Made by a program: the position numbers and the translations under genes
The notes under the pieces: model-generated
Told to the model about the DNA's origin: nothing
What the model saw: only the letters and a program-made list of their open reading frames with translations
The model's database searches: none
Part shown: positions 1 through 6,264 of the stretch, in pieces
Layout of the letters: the number at the start of each line of letters is the position of its first letter
Numbering within the stretch: the first letter of the stretch is position 1
Assembly: GCA_937889795.1 (NCBI GenBank)
Contig: CALBZH010000480.1
Span: forward strand, 1-15,141
Direction of reading: 5' to 3'
Source of the DNA: an uncultured Syntrophobacteraceae bacterium
GTDB taxonomy: Bacteria; Desulfobacterota; Syntrophobacteria; Syntrophobacterales; Syntrophobacteraceae
Length of the DNA stretch: 15,141 nt

Positions 1-68
1 TTTTTTTTTTAATGATACGGCGCCCACCGAGATCTACACCCTTTCCCTACACGACGCTCTTCCGATCT
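1..68 (+). other. Illumina P5/TruSeq adapter contamination at contig end
   Basis: Ten T residues are followed at 11-68 by the 58-base Illumina P5 flow-cell plus TruSeq read-1 primer sequence. It begins AATGATACGG, ends GCTCTTCCGATCT, and matches apart from two substitutions (positions 23 and 40). Read in the frame starting at 12 it gives the peptide MIRRPPRSTPFPYTTLFRS, a near-copy of a well-known artefact translation in protein databases. This is sequencing-library DNA, not genome, and it marks the left edge as an untrimmed contig end. No gene should be called across it. Confidence 0.98.
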
Positions 69-202
69 CCTCTAGCGCTCAATAGCCTCTTTAGGTGGGG
101 AAGACAATACCGTTTGGAATCGAATCGTCATCGTGGGACCTCAGGCAGTGGGAAGTCGGGGGGTGGGGTGGAGCAGGCGCGGTGCTGTGTCCCGCGCGGA
201 TG
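69..202. other. Non-coding stretch next to adapter, no gene seen
   Basis: This stretch lies between the adapter and the terminator of the barrel gene. I see no convincing coding frame on either strand. A G-rich run (about 156-170) and a small GC hairpin (GCGCGG at 177-182 with CCGCGC at 192-197) are the only visible structure. Because it adjoins adapter sequence, it rests on contig-end reads and may be low-coverage or chimeric. Confidence 0.6.
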
Positions 203-239
203 AAAAAAGAAAGGCCCGGGAGATGTGATCTCCCGGGCC
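203..239 (-). terminator. Rho-independent terminator of the barrel gene
   Basis: A perfect 12-bp GC-rich stem (213-224 with 228-239) closes a 3-nt loop. Read on the minus strand it is followed by a T-rich run (complement of 203-212, TTCTTTTTTC). It lies about 45 bp beyond the stop codon of the minus-strand barrel gene. Stem, loop and U-tract are all textbook and the orientation fits. Confidence 0.9.
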
Positions 240-283
240 CAAATCCTGGATGCTAGGCTATGCCAAGGTGCGTTCAGGAAAAA

Positions 284-1912
284 CTAGAACGTCCACTGGA
301 GGCGAGCACCAAGCTCAAGGGCATCCTGATCATCGGGACTCAGGCTGTAAGCTTCGCCAGAAAGCAGGTAGGCACCGACCAGGTCAAGCATCAGGCCGTC
401 TACGATCTTCTGGCTGATGACCAAGTCAAACTCATGACCAATTTCGCTGCCGAAGGTCAGGTCCTTGTTGGTCAGGTTCTGAGGACCAAAGTACTGGTTG
501 AGGAAATCCTGCTGATTCACGAAGTCACCCGGGCGCTTCGGACCGCTCACGACATCTTCGGCCGTGCCAAAGTACCAGTACGAGAAGGAGATCTTGGTGG
601 TGGGAAGAGCTTGCCAGGCAGCGCCAGCCGTGATCGTCCACAGGTTGGAAGGCATGCCGTAGCCGTGCCACTGCAGATCCTCGTGCGAAGGTGCCACGTT
701 GTCGAGGATGCCGCCACCGATGATTTCCGAGAAGTACTTGGTGGTGTCAAGCGCGTAGGTGAAAGCGTGCATGTCACCGGTCTTCTTGTACTGACCGACT
801 CCGTTGATCTTGAAGCTGTCCTCGATGTCCTGGGAGCCCGTGGTGTAGAAGCCGCCCAGATTGAGGGTGAAGGGACCGCAGTAATAATTGACGCCGGCGT
901 CCACCATCCAGCCCAGGTAATCAAAATCCCTGGTCATGTGGTTGAGGATACGACCCGTGCCGTCGTTGTTGAAAGCGACAAAACTCGCGGACCCGAAGTT
1001 CTTGATGAAGGTCAGGTAAGCGGCCAGATTTTCCGTTTTGTAGCGGACGTCAAAGCCAAGGTTGTAGAGTTGATTGTCTGTCGTCATGTAGCGGTTGAAC
1101 CCACCCGCCGCATTAGCAAGATACCTGCGGAAATAGTTGCTGGGGGTAGTAATGTCGATGGGAGCGATCGACCCATGCCCATGCTTAGTGGCATCCTGAA
1201 CGGTAACTGCCGGCAGCTGGTTGACCGCATCGATTGGCGACGTGATCAGCGTCTGCGGATCGGCACTGGCATTGTTGTCATTAGCCCACTGGGCCACGCC
1301 AACGACGGACGCCGACCAAGGCCCACAGACGTAATCAACCACCAAAAAGAGATCGTCGATGTTGTCGTTCTCTTGGAAGACATCATCGTTACGCCCAGCG
1401 ATGTAGCCGATGCTGGCCTTGAGGCTGTCATTGAACTTGAAGGTCAGATTGGCGGACGAAAAATCGTCATCGATCATCCAGGAGTTCAGAAGATTGATGC
1501 CCTGGACGCCGACTTTCGCATTGATGGGCATGGCGCCGTTGGGGATGTTGAAGTCGATGTAGGAGTTCTTCACGACCACATCGCCCCGGTCAGCACCAAC
1601 ACGGCCAGAGGTGGCGCTGTTGCCCCAGATTTCGTTCCATTCCAACCTGGTGACCAGCTTGAGGTTTTCGCTCGCTGTGAAAATGAAATAAAGCCTCGTA
1701 CGCTGATCGAAACGATTGAGGCTTTCTTCGGTCCAGTCGATCGCGCCACTGGTGGCCAAAGAGCCATTGCCGTAGCCGTAAGCAAAATCGTTCTGCGAAA
1801 TGACACGAGCGCGGAACAAGCCGCCATAGCTGAATTCCACCTTGGCGGAAGCCGGCACGGCGATGGCCACCATCGCCAGAACCGCAATTGCAACCACGAA
1901 ATACTTTTTCAT
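284..1912 (-). CDS. Outer-membrane beta-barrel (porin-like) protein
   Basis: A predicted secreted outer-membrane beta-barrel, probably a passive pore or substrate channel. Translation from the ATG at 1912 gives 542 residues. AGGAGG at 1919-1924 sits 6 nt upstream, so an ATG five codons earlier, which overlaps this ribosome site, is rejected. Residues 1-23 form a classic signal peptide (MKKYF, hydrophobic core, VPASA then K). The mature part has alternating polar/hydrophobic strands rich in aromatic residues and Asn/Asp/Gly turns, no long hydrophobic helix, and a C-terminus ending in RLQWTF. A terminal Phe with alternating hydrophobics is the BAM-recognition signature of barrel proteins. Length suits a 16- to 18-strand porin. 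The gene is monocistronic, ends at a strong terminator, and is divergent from the FG-GAP gene. Substrate and family are not identified. Confidence 0.85.
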   Translation of the reverse strand: MKKYFVVAIAVLAMVAIAVPASAKVEFSYGGLFRARVISQNDFAYGYGNGSLATSGAIDWTEESLNRFDQRTRLYFIFTASENLKLVTRLEWNEIWGNSATSGRVGADRGDVVVKNSYIDFNIPNGAMPINAKVGVQGINLLNSWMIDDDFSSANLTFKFNDSLKASIGYIAGRNDDVFQENDNIDDLFLVVDYVCGPWSASVVGVAQWANDNNASADPQTLITSPIDAVNQLPAVTVQDATKHGHGSIAPIDITTPSNYFRRYLANAAGGFNRYMTTDNQLYNLGFDVRYKTENLAAYLTFIKNFGSASFVAFNNDGTGRILNHMTRDFDYLGWMVDAGVNYYCGPFTLNLGGFYTTGSQDIEDSFKINGVGQYKKTGDMHAFTYALDTTKYFSEIIGGGILDNVAPSHEDLQWHGYGMPSNLWTITAGAAWQALPTTKISFSYWYFGTAEDVVSGPKRPGDFVNQQDFLNQYFGPQNLTNKDLTFGSEIGHEFDLVISQKIVDGLMLDLVGAYLLSGEAYSLSPDDQDALELGARLQWTF

Positions 1913-2037
1913 CTCTTTCCTCCTCATCAGCTAACCAATCGGTGACTCTTTCCTATGATTTGATCGTTTGCCCCTATGACTTGCACCTGGTCTGACCACC
2001 TCCTCTCAGAATTCTGACGGTTAACGGATAAGCCCCT

Positions 2038-2051
2038 TTTACACTTGTAAA
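2038..2051. promoter_or_regulatory. Inverted repeat, candidate operator for barrel gene
   Basis: TTTACA and TGTAAA form a perfect 6-bp dyad with a 2-bp centre. It lies just downstream of the candidate -10 of the minus-strand promoter, about 125 bp before the barrel start codon. The geometry would suit a dimeric repressor. No family is assigned from the sequence. Confidence 0.35.
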
Positions 2052-2055
2052 GCTG

Positions 2056-2083
2056 TCTACATCAGCCTCCGAGATCGAGTCAA
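2056..2083 (-). promoter_or_regulatory. Weak sigma70-like promoter candidate for barrel gene
   Basis: On the minus strand TTGACT (2078-2083, 5/6 to TTGACA) is followed after 16 nt by TGTAGA (2056-2061, only 3/6 to TATAAT). Direction is correct for the barrel gene, with a leader of roughly 140 nt. The poor -10 keeps confidence low. Confidence 0.3.
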
Positions 2084-2318
2084 GAAAAAAGTGAACGAAA
2101 CGAATTCAGATTGGAGTTCCCAAATCTCGACGAGATGGGGTATGGTTGCCGTGCCCGCGGTGAGGATGAGAGTAGGAGCAGGGGCTCAGCCCATGACGCT
2201 TTCCGGCGCCATAGAGGGGCCAGGCCGCTGTCCACGCTCATCTCGCGGTGCACAGGTGTCAGTTTGTCAGGGATCAACCAGCCAGAGCAACTTGCATCTC
2301 AGGAGGAATCATAGTCCC

Positions 2319-4133
2319 ATGAAGGCAAATCCCATCAAGTGTTTTCTGATCGTTTTCTCGTTTGTTCTCGTTTTTGGCGGCAATCCCGCCGCATGGGTCT
2401 GGGCGGCTGAGGCCGGACCTGCGCGGGTCGCCGTTCTGCCTTTTAATATGCACACACCGAGCCAACTTCATTATCTCCAAGACGGTATTCGCGACATGTT
2501 GACCTCGAGATTGTCGGCGCAAGGCAAAGTGCAGGTCCTGGACGCTACGAGCGTTCAGCAAGCCTTGGGGACCGTGAAGGGGGACATTGCCGCCGCGGAT
2601 GCCATGCGTGTGGGCAAGGCACTGCGCGCCGACTATGTTCTCTATGGCAGCGCAACGTCACTTGGGCAGGCCATCAGTATCGACGCGAAGATGGCTCCCG
2701 TGGCCGGCGACAAGGAGCCCTTGAGCCTGTACGCTCAGACGAAGGGGTTGGACGATGTGATCCCGAAGATCAATCAGTTTGCTTTGGAGATCAATCAGAA
2801 GGTATTCGGTCGAGCCGGGGACAGCAAGACGGCGAGCGCGGATGAAGAAGCCATGACGAATCGCAATCCCGAGCTGCTGTTGCCGGGTACTGCCATGGCG
2901 AATAAGGACCGGATTTCATACATCAACCCCAACTTTGTAGAAATCACCCCGGAAGCGGCGTTGAGACAAGGTGGCGTTTGGCGGAGTCAGACATTCAATG
3001 GCGGTATGGTTGGAATGGATATCGGGGATGTCGACGGGGACGGCAAGTTGGAAATGGTCACCGTGGCTCAGGAGAAAGTGACGGTTTTCCGTCGGGAGTC
3101 CAACGGGTTGAGGGTGATCGGCTCTTACACGGGCAGTGCGACGGACAGCTTCATCTGGGTAACCTTGGTGGACACCAACCGGGATCGCGTGCCAGAGATT
3201 TATGTCGTGAATTTGAAGAAGAAAAACAGGGTCGGTGCGCAATATGGTGAGGCGATGCAGGGGGATCGTGGGTTTACCGAGGATGTTTACACCCTCTGCC
3301 TGTCGCTCAGCAGCGGCACTCTGCAGCCGGTTGGAAAGCCGGTTCCCTATTTCGTGAATGGAGTGGAATTCCCTGGGCGAGGGAAAGTGCTCCTTGGGCA
3401 AAAGAAGGGTCCGCCGACGGAGGGGCCTTTCATGTCTCAGATTGTGGAGATGCAGCTGATTGGGAGCCAGTTAACGCCCGGCACGACTGTGCTGCTGCCG
3501 TCTCGCTGCAACGTCTTCAACTTCGCCGTGGCGGACATCAACAATGACCGTGCCAACGAATACCTCGTGATCGACCGGTCCAACGCGCTCCTCGTTCTGA
3601 GCAATTCCGGTGAGCAATTGTGGAAGAGTGAGAACATCTTTTGCGCAACGACCAATGCTTTCGAGGGGAAAGTCATCGATCGGCGTTATAATCATGTCGA
3701 GAATTATGCCATTCCCTGCCCAATTCTGATCACTGATCTCAACAAGGATGGAATCCCCGAGATCGTGCTCAACCGGAACACGGACACGACGGCATTGCTG
3801 ATGCCGCAGGGGATGCAATATTGGGATAGGGGAGAGATCGTTTCTCTCTCCTGGGATCAGGCAAGCCTGGTGGAGAACTGGAAGACCAAAGAGCTGAGCG
3901 GCATGACCACTAGTCTGCGCGTCGCGGACCTGAGTAACGATGGTACTCCCGAGCTGGTGGTCAGCCTGGTTCTCGCAAAGGACTTCTTGAAGCTGTGGGA
4001 GTCCAAGAGCACGATTCTAAGCTATGACCTGAACGTCGGTCAGTCAAAAGCGGATATGAAAGCTTCGATGAAGGAAGAAGCCGGGGAAGAGATCAAGAAA
4101 GAGACCAAGAGAGGGGCCAAGAAAAAGAAGTAA
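2319..4133 (+). CDS. Periplasmic FG-GAP/VCBS repeat protein with TolB/FlgO-like N-terminus
   Basis: A 604-residue secreted protein from the ATG at 2319, with AGGAGG at 2301-2306 (spacing 12). Residues 1-30 are a signal peptide with likely cleavage after WVWAA. Residues 36-165 begin RVAVLPFNMH and continue through YVLYGSA and KVFG, resembling the TolB-N/FlgO/CsgG type of alpha/beta domain. Five Asp-rich loops follow: DVDGDGKLE (237-245), DTNRDRVPE (285-293), DINNDRANE (406-414), DLNKDGIPE (473-481) and DLSNDGTPE (537-545). These match Ca-binding loops of FG-GAP/VCBS beta-propeller blades, although loops two and three lack the usual Gly. The tail (585-604) is Lys/Glu-rich and ends in four lysines. 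Probable role: periplasmic or surface binding or assembly scaffold. The ligand is unknown. Confidence 0.8.
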   Translation: MKANPIKCFLIVFSFVLVFGGNPAAWVWAAEAGPARVAVLPFNMHTPSQLHYLQDGIRDMLTSRLSAQGKVQVLDATSVQQALGTVKGDIAAADAMRVGKALRADYVLYGSATSLGQAISIDAKMAPVAGDKEPLSLYAQTKGLDDVIPKINQFALEINQKVFGRAGDSKTASADEEAMTNRNPELLLPGTAMANKDRISYINPNFVEITPEAALRQGGVWRSQTFNGGMVGMDIGDVDGDGKLEMVTVAQEKVTVFRRESNGLRVIGSYTGSATDSFIWVTLVDTNRDRVPEIYVVNLKKKNRVGAQYGEAMQGDRGFTEDVYTLCLSLSSGTLQPVGKPVPYFVNGVEFPGRGKVLLGQKKGPPTEGPFMSQIVEMQLIGSQLTPGTTVLLPSRCNVFNFAVADINNDRANEYLVIDRSNALLVLSNSGEQLWKSENIFCATTNAFEGKVIDRRYNHVENYAIPCPILITDLNKDGIPEIVLNRNTDTTALLMPQGMQYWDRGEIVSLSWDQASLVENWKTKELSGMTTSLRVADLSNDGTPELVVSLVLAKDFLKLWESKSTILSYDLNVGQSKADMKASMKEEAGEEIKKETKRGAKKKK

Positions 4134-4150
4134 TCCGCAAGGTTCGCGGC

Positions 4151-4189
4151 TGCCATTCCCGCATGGTTTGATGGAATGCGGGAATGGCA
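4151..4189. terminator. Hairpin between convergent genes, possible bidirectional terminator
   Basis: A perfect 14-bp stem (4151-4164 with 4176-4189) with an 11-nt loop lies 17 bp after the FG-GAP stop codon and about 58 bp beyond the stop of the opposing gene. There is no T-run on either strand, so it is not a canonical rho-independent terminator. It may act as a 3' end or RNA-stabilising stem for both genes. A smaller stem with a TTCG loop (GGCCA/TGGCC) follows at 4228-4241. Confidence 0.5.
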
Positions 4190-4246
4190 AGCCGGACTGC
4201 CAGGGATAGATCGTCCTCTACGGACTAGGCCATTCGTGGCCGGTGC

Positions 4247-4657
4247 CTACAGCTCATAATCGCCGTCCATATCCAGGATGTACTCCCGGTCCCGCTCACC
4301 CGCGCGGACGGTGAAGGTCCCGTTGCCCTTGATCGTGGACAGCTTGCCCATGCCCTTGTAGATCTTCCACGTTCCCGTGGTGAGCTTGGTGCTCATGTCA
4401 CGATTGCCTTCGTATACACTACAGATCGACCCTTCCTGGAAATTGGTGATCGCGTAGCCTTTCATATAGCCGGCCCCGCGGGTCCTGTCGTGGAACGTCA
4501 CGCTGCGTCGGGAAACGAACTGACCGGCGATCCCCACTTGATACTCCAGCGGCTCCCCTTCCATTTCCACCAACATGAGGGCGTGGTCGAACTCGTCATG
4601 GACGTAGAGCATTTCGCGGCGCGTCACCATGAGACGATACGTTGCCTTTCTCTTCAT
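4247..4657 (-). CDS. Small predicted calycin/AOC-barrel-like protein, function unknown
   Basis: A 136-residue cytoplasmic protein with no signal peptide. The ATG at 4657 is chosen because AAAGGAGG lies 5 nt upstream; the same frame extends to 4771 but without a ribosome site. The sequence looks like consecutive beta strands with Gly-rich turns. The region GYMKGYAITNF (residues 63-73) followed by TTGTWKIYKGMGKL (93-106) and IKGNGTF (109-115) resembles small lipocalin/allene-oxide-cyclase-like or DUF3224-type barrels, where TGTWKI..GTGKL..I.G.G is typical. That family link comes from memory of motif shape and is tentative. The gene stands alone, convergent with the FG-GAP gene and divergent from bioY. 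No catalytic residues are recognisable. Confidence 0.7.
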   Translation of the reverse strand: MKRKATYRLMVTRREMLYVHDEFDHALMLVEMEGEPLEYQVGIAGQFVSRRSVTFHDRTRGAGYMKGYAITNFQEGSICSVYEGNRDMSTKLTTGTWKIYKGMGKLSTIKGNGTFTVRAGERDREYILDMDGDYEL

Positions 4658-4815
4658 ACCATCCTCCTTTGATCGTGTCGGTGCCAAGGTTGCTTTGCCG
4701 TAGAGCCCTGAAGAAACGAGCCACCCGATTATGGTGTGTCGAATTGAGGCCGTTTTTAGCACAGATTTCACGCGGAGGATACGGGAAAGTGTCAGTCAAC
4801 CCAACGCAGTCAGTG

Positions 4816-4844
4816 TTGACAAGGGTCTAACGTTTCGTTAACCT
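4816..4844 (+). promoter_or_regulatory. Candidate sigma70 promoter of bioY operon
   Basis: A perfect -35 hexamer TTGACA (4816-4821) is followed by a 17-nt spacer and a weak -10, TAACCT (4839-4844). The -10 region is embedded in the candidate BirA operator, so a bound repressor would block polymerase. The leader to the bioY start would be about 125 nt. Confidence 0.45.
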
Positions 4845-4866
4845 CACGGGCAAATGCAGTTGACAA
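4835..4866 (+). promoter_or_regulatory. Candidate BirA (biotin repressor) operator
   Basis: TCGTTAACC (4835-4843) and AGTTGACAA (4858-4866) are separated by exactly 14 bp. The known BirA box is TTGTnAACC-N14/15-GGTTnACAA. Each half matches 8 of 9 positions and the spacing is exact. It sits over the -10 region of the promoter candidate upstream of a biotin transporter, where repression by biotinyl-AMP-bound BirA is expected. A second, weaker dyad upstream (CAGTCAACC at 4793-4801 and TGTTGACAA at 4814-4822) has a 12-bp spacer and may be an auxiliary or decayed site. Confidence 0.65.
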
Positions 4867-4975
4867 ATCAACCCGACGGCAGCTCGCCTAGAGTCGGGAA
4901 GGGGGATCCCCTCGCTGCCTTGGCGCCAGCGGGAGGCCCCCAGAGGGAACGCTTGCTTGAAGGAGGTTTCTCCGG

Positions 4976-5521
4976 TTGCAGCCAGATGATTTGAGAATGA
5001 GCGTCTACGCGTCACTGATGGCGTCCCTCATTGCCGTGGGCGCGTATCTCATGGTGCCGTTGGGACCTGTTCCCGTGGTTTTGCAGAATCTTTTCGTCCT
5101 CCTCGCCGGATTGCTTCTGGGCGGTCGCTGGGGCTTGGTCAGCGTGGGAATCTACCTGCTGGTCGGCGCAATGGGGCTTCCGGTGTTCGCAGAGGGCAAA
5201 GGCGGGATTGCGCATCTTGTGGGACCTCGAGGCGGTTACCTTTTCGGCTTCGCCGCCGCGGCTTACGTGGCCGGGATGCTGAGCGAGCGTGGCCGATCCA
5301 GGATGCGTGTCGACGTCGTCGCGGTGGCGATCGGAACGCTCATGGTCTATGCCTGTGGGATTCCCTGGCTGAAGATGCAGACAGGCATGAGCTGGCAGAA
5401 GGCCCTGACGGTCGGCATGATCCCCTTTCTCGTTCCGGATGCCGTCAAAGCTGCGGCCGCTGTCGTGTTGGCCAAGACTCTTAGACCGTTGCTGAGGCGG
5501 AAGTTGGGGGTCGCGTCATGA
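4976..5521 (+). CDS. bioY: Biotin transporter substrate-binding subunit BioY
   Basis: The S component of an energy-coupling-factor importer. It binds biotin in the inner membrane and delivers it when driven by the downstream ATPase and T component. The 181-residue length and roughly six hydrophobic helices fit BioY. Hallmarks include GPVPVVLQNLFVLLAGLLLG (residues 30-49), the following GRWGL and YLLVGAMGLPVFAEG, and VGPRGGYLFGF (82-92). I start at the TTG at 4976 because AGGAGG (4961-4966) lies 9 nt before it; the next in-frame ATG (4997) has no ribosome site at a usable distance. The stop overlaps the next start as ATGA. A BirA-like operator upstream supports biotin rather than another vitamin as substrate. 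Confidence 0.93.
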   Translation: MQPDDLRMSVYASLMASLIAVGAYLMVPLGPVPVVLQNLFVLLAGLLLGGRWGLVSVGIYLLVGAMGLPVFAEGKGGIAHLVGPRGGYLFGFAAAAYVAGMLSERGRSRMRVDVVAVAIGTLMVYACGIPWLKMQTGMSWQKALTVGMIPFLVPDAVKAAAAVVLAKTLRPLLRRKLGVAS

Positions 5522-6264
5522 TTGAGATTCGCGATCTCCGGTACACTTATCCCGATGGTAGCATCGGGCTGAACGGGGTCTCTCTTGTCATTCCCGATGG
5601 GGAGCTCCTGGTCTTATGCGGACCCAATGGGAGCGGCAAGACCACGCTTGCTCGCCACTTGAACGGTCTATTGCGGCCGCAGTCGGGAAGCGTGCTGGTG
5701 GACGGATGCGATGTGGCACGCAATGGGCGGGAAGCCGCTCGCCGTGTGGGGATGGTCTTCCAGGACGCCGACAGCCAGATCATCGGGGATACGGTCTGGG
5801 AGGATGTGGCTTTCGGACCGGAGAACATGGGATGCCCGCCAGCCGAGGTTCACGATCGCGCTGCCGCGGCCCTGAAGGGTCTTGGAATCGAACACCTGGG
5901 GTCGAGACCCTGCGAATTGCTGTCCGGTGGGGAGAAACGCCGCGTTGCGATCGCGGGAGTCGTGGCCATGAGGCCCCAGACAATCCTGTTCGACGAGCCC
6001 TTTGCCAATCTCGACTTTGCCGGTGTGCGTCAGACCTTGGAACATCTGATTGCGCTGCATGGGGACGGCCACACCGTGATTGTCACAACGCATGATGTGG
6101 AAAAGATTGCGGTGCATGCGGACCGCCTGGCCGTTCTCCAGGCGGGTCGTCTCGTCGCTCTGGGACCGCCTGCCGACATCGCTCCTCGTCTTGGGGAATT
6201 TGGGCTGAGACCGCCTTGCTACTGCCTTCTGGGAGGGAAGCCGCTTTCATGGCTCGAGGAATAA
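5518..6264 (+). CDS. bioM: ECF transporter ATPase (EcfA/CbiO type, BioM)
   Basis: The cytoplasmic ABC ATPase that powers the biotin ECF complex. It is 248 residues, with all nucleotide-binding motifs intact: Walker A GPNGSGKT (35-42), Q-loop VFQD (80-83), signature LSGGEKRR (135-142), Walker B TILFDEP (155-161) and switch histidine TTHD (H202). The segment DSQIIGDTVWEDVAFGPEN (about 85-103) after the Q-loop is characteristic of CbiO/EcfA ATPases that dock on the T component. It starts by ATGA overlap with bioY and its end overlaps the ecfT start by 16 bp, so the three proteins are probably translationally coupled. Only one ATPase is present, so it presumably acts as a homodimer. Confidence 0.93.
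   Translation: MIEIRDLRYTYPDGSIGLNGVSLVIPDGELLVLCGPNGSGKTTLARHLNGLLRPQSGSVLVDGCDVARNGREAARRVGMVFQDADSQIIGDTVWEDVAFGPENMGCPPAEVHDRAAAALKGLGIEHLGSRPCELLSGGEKRRVAIAGVVAMRPQTILFDEPFANLDFAGVRQTLEHLIALHGDGHTVIVTTHDVEKIAVHADRLAVLQAGRLVALGPPADIAPRLGEFGLRPPCYCLLGGKPLSWLEE

Larger units (their letters stand above)
1913..2318. other. Divergent intergenic region, barrel gene / FG-GAP gene
   Basis: About 400 bp separate the two divergent start codons. Visible items are the barrel gene's AGGAGG (1919-1924), a perfect inverted repeat TTTACA-CT-TGTAAA (2038-2051), a weak minus-strand promoter candidate (2056-2083), a palindrome ATCTCG-A-CGAGAT (2124-2136), and the FG-GAP gene's AGGAGG (2301-2306). An open frame continues upstream of 2319 to a GTG at 2091 but has no secretion logic or ribosome site, so I treat 2091-2318 as leader. 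I found no convincing plus-strand promoter. Confidence 0.6.
4658..4975. other. Divergent intergenic region upstream of bioY
   Basis: About 320 bp lie between the small barrel gene and bioY. The right half holds the bioY control signals: a sigma70-like promoter (4816-4844), two GTCAAC/GTTGAC-type inverted repeats (4793-4822 and 4835-4866), two possible leader hairpins (4872-4898 and 4911-4933) and AGGAGG (4961-4966). The left half holds the barrel gene's ribosome site (4663-4668). I see no clear minus-strand promoter there beyond an isolated CATAAT-like hexamer. Confidence 0.55.

Noticed and set aside
12..203. 63-codon open frame at the left edge
   Set aside because: Its first 19 residues are translated Illumina adapter, and the remainder has no ribosome site or protein-like character.
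260..1945. Long plus-strand open frame opposite the barrel gene (561 codons)
   Set aside because: It is the antisense shadow of a high-GC gene. The minus strand has signal peptide, ribosome site, barrel C-terminus and terminator; the plus frame has none and ends in disordered sequence.
2091..2318. N-terminal extension of the FG-GAP protein to a GTG at 2091
   Set aside because: It would bury the signal peptide 76 residues inside the protein. AGGAGG and the signal sequence both support the ATG at 2319.
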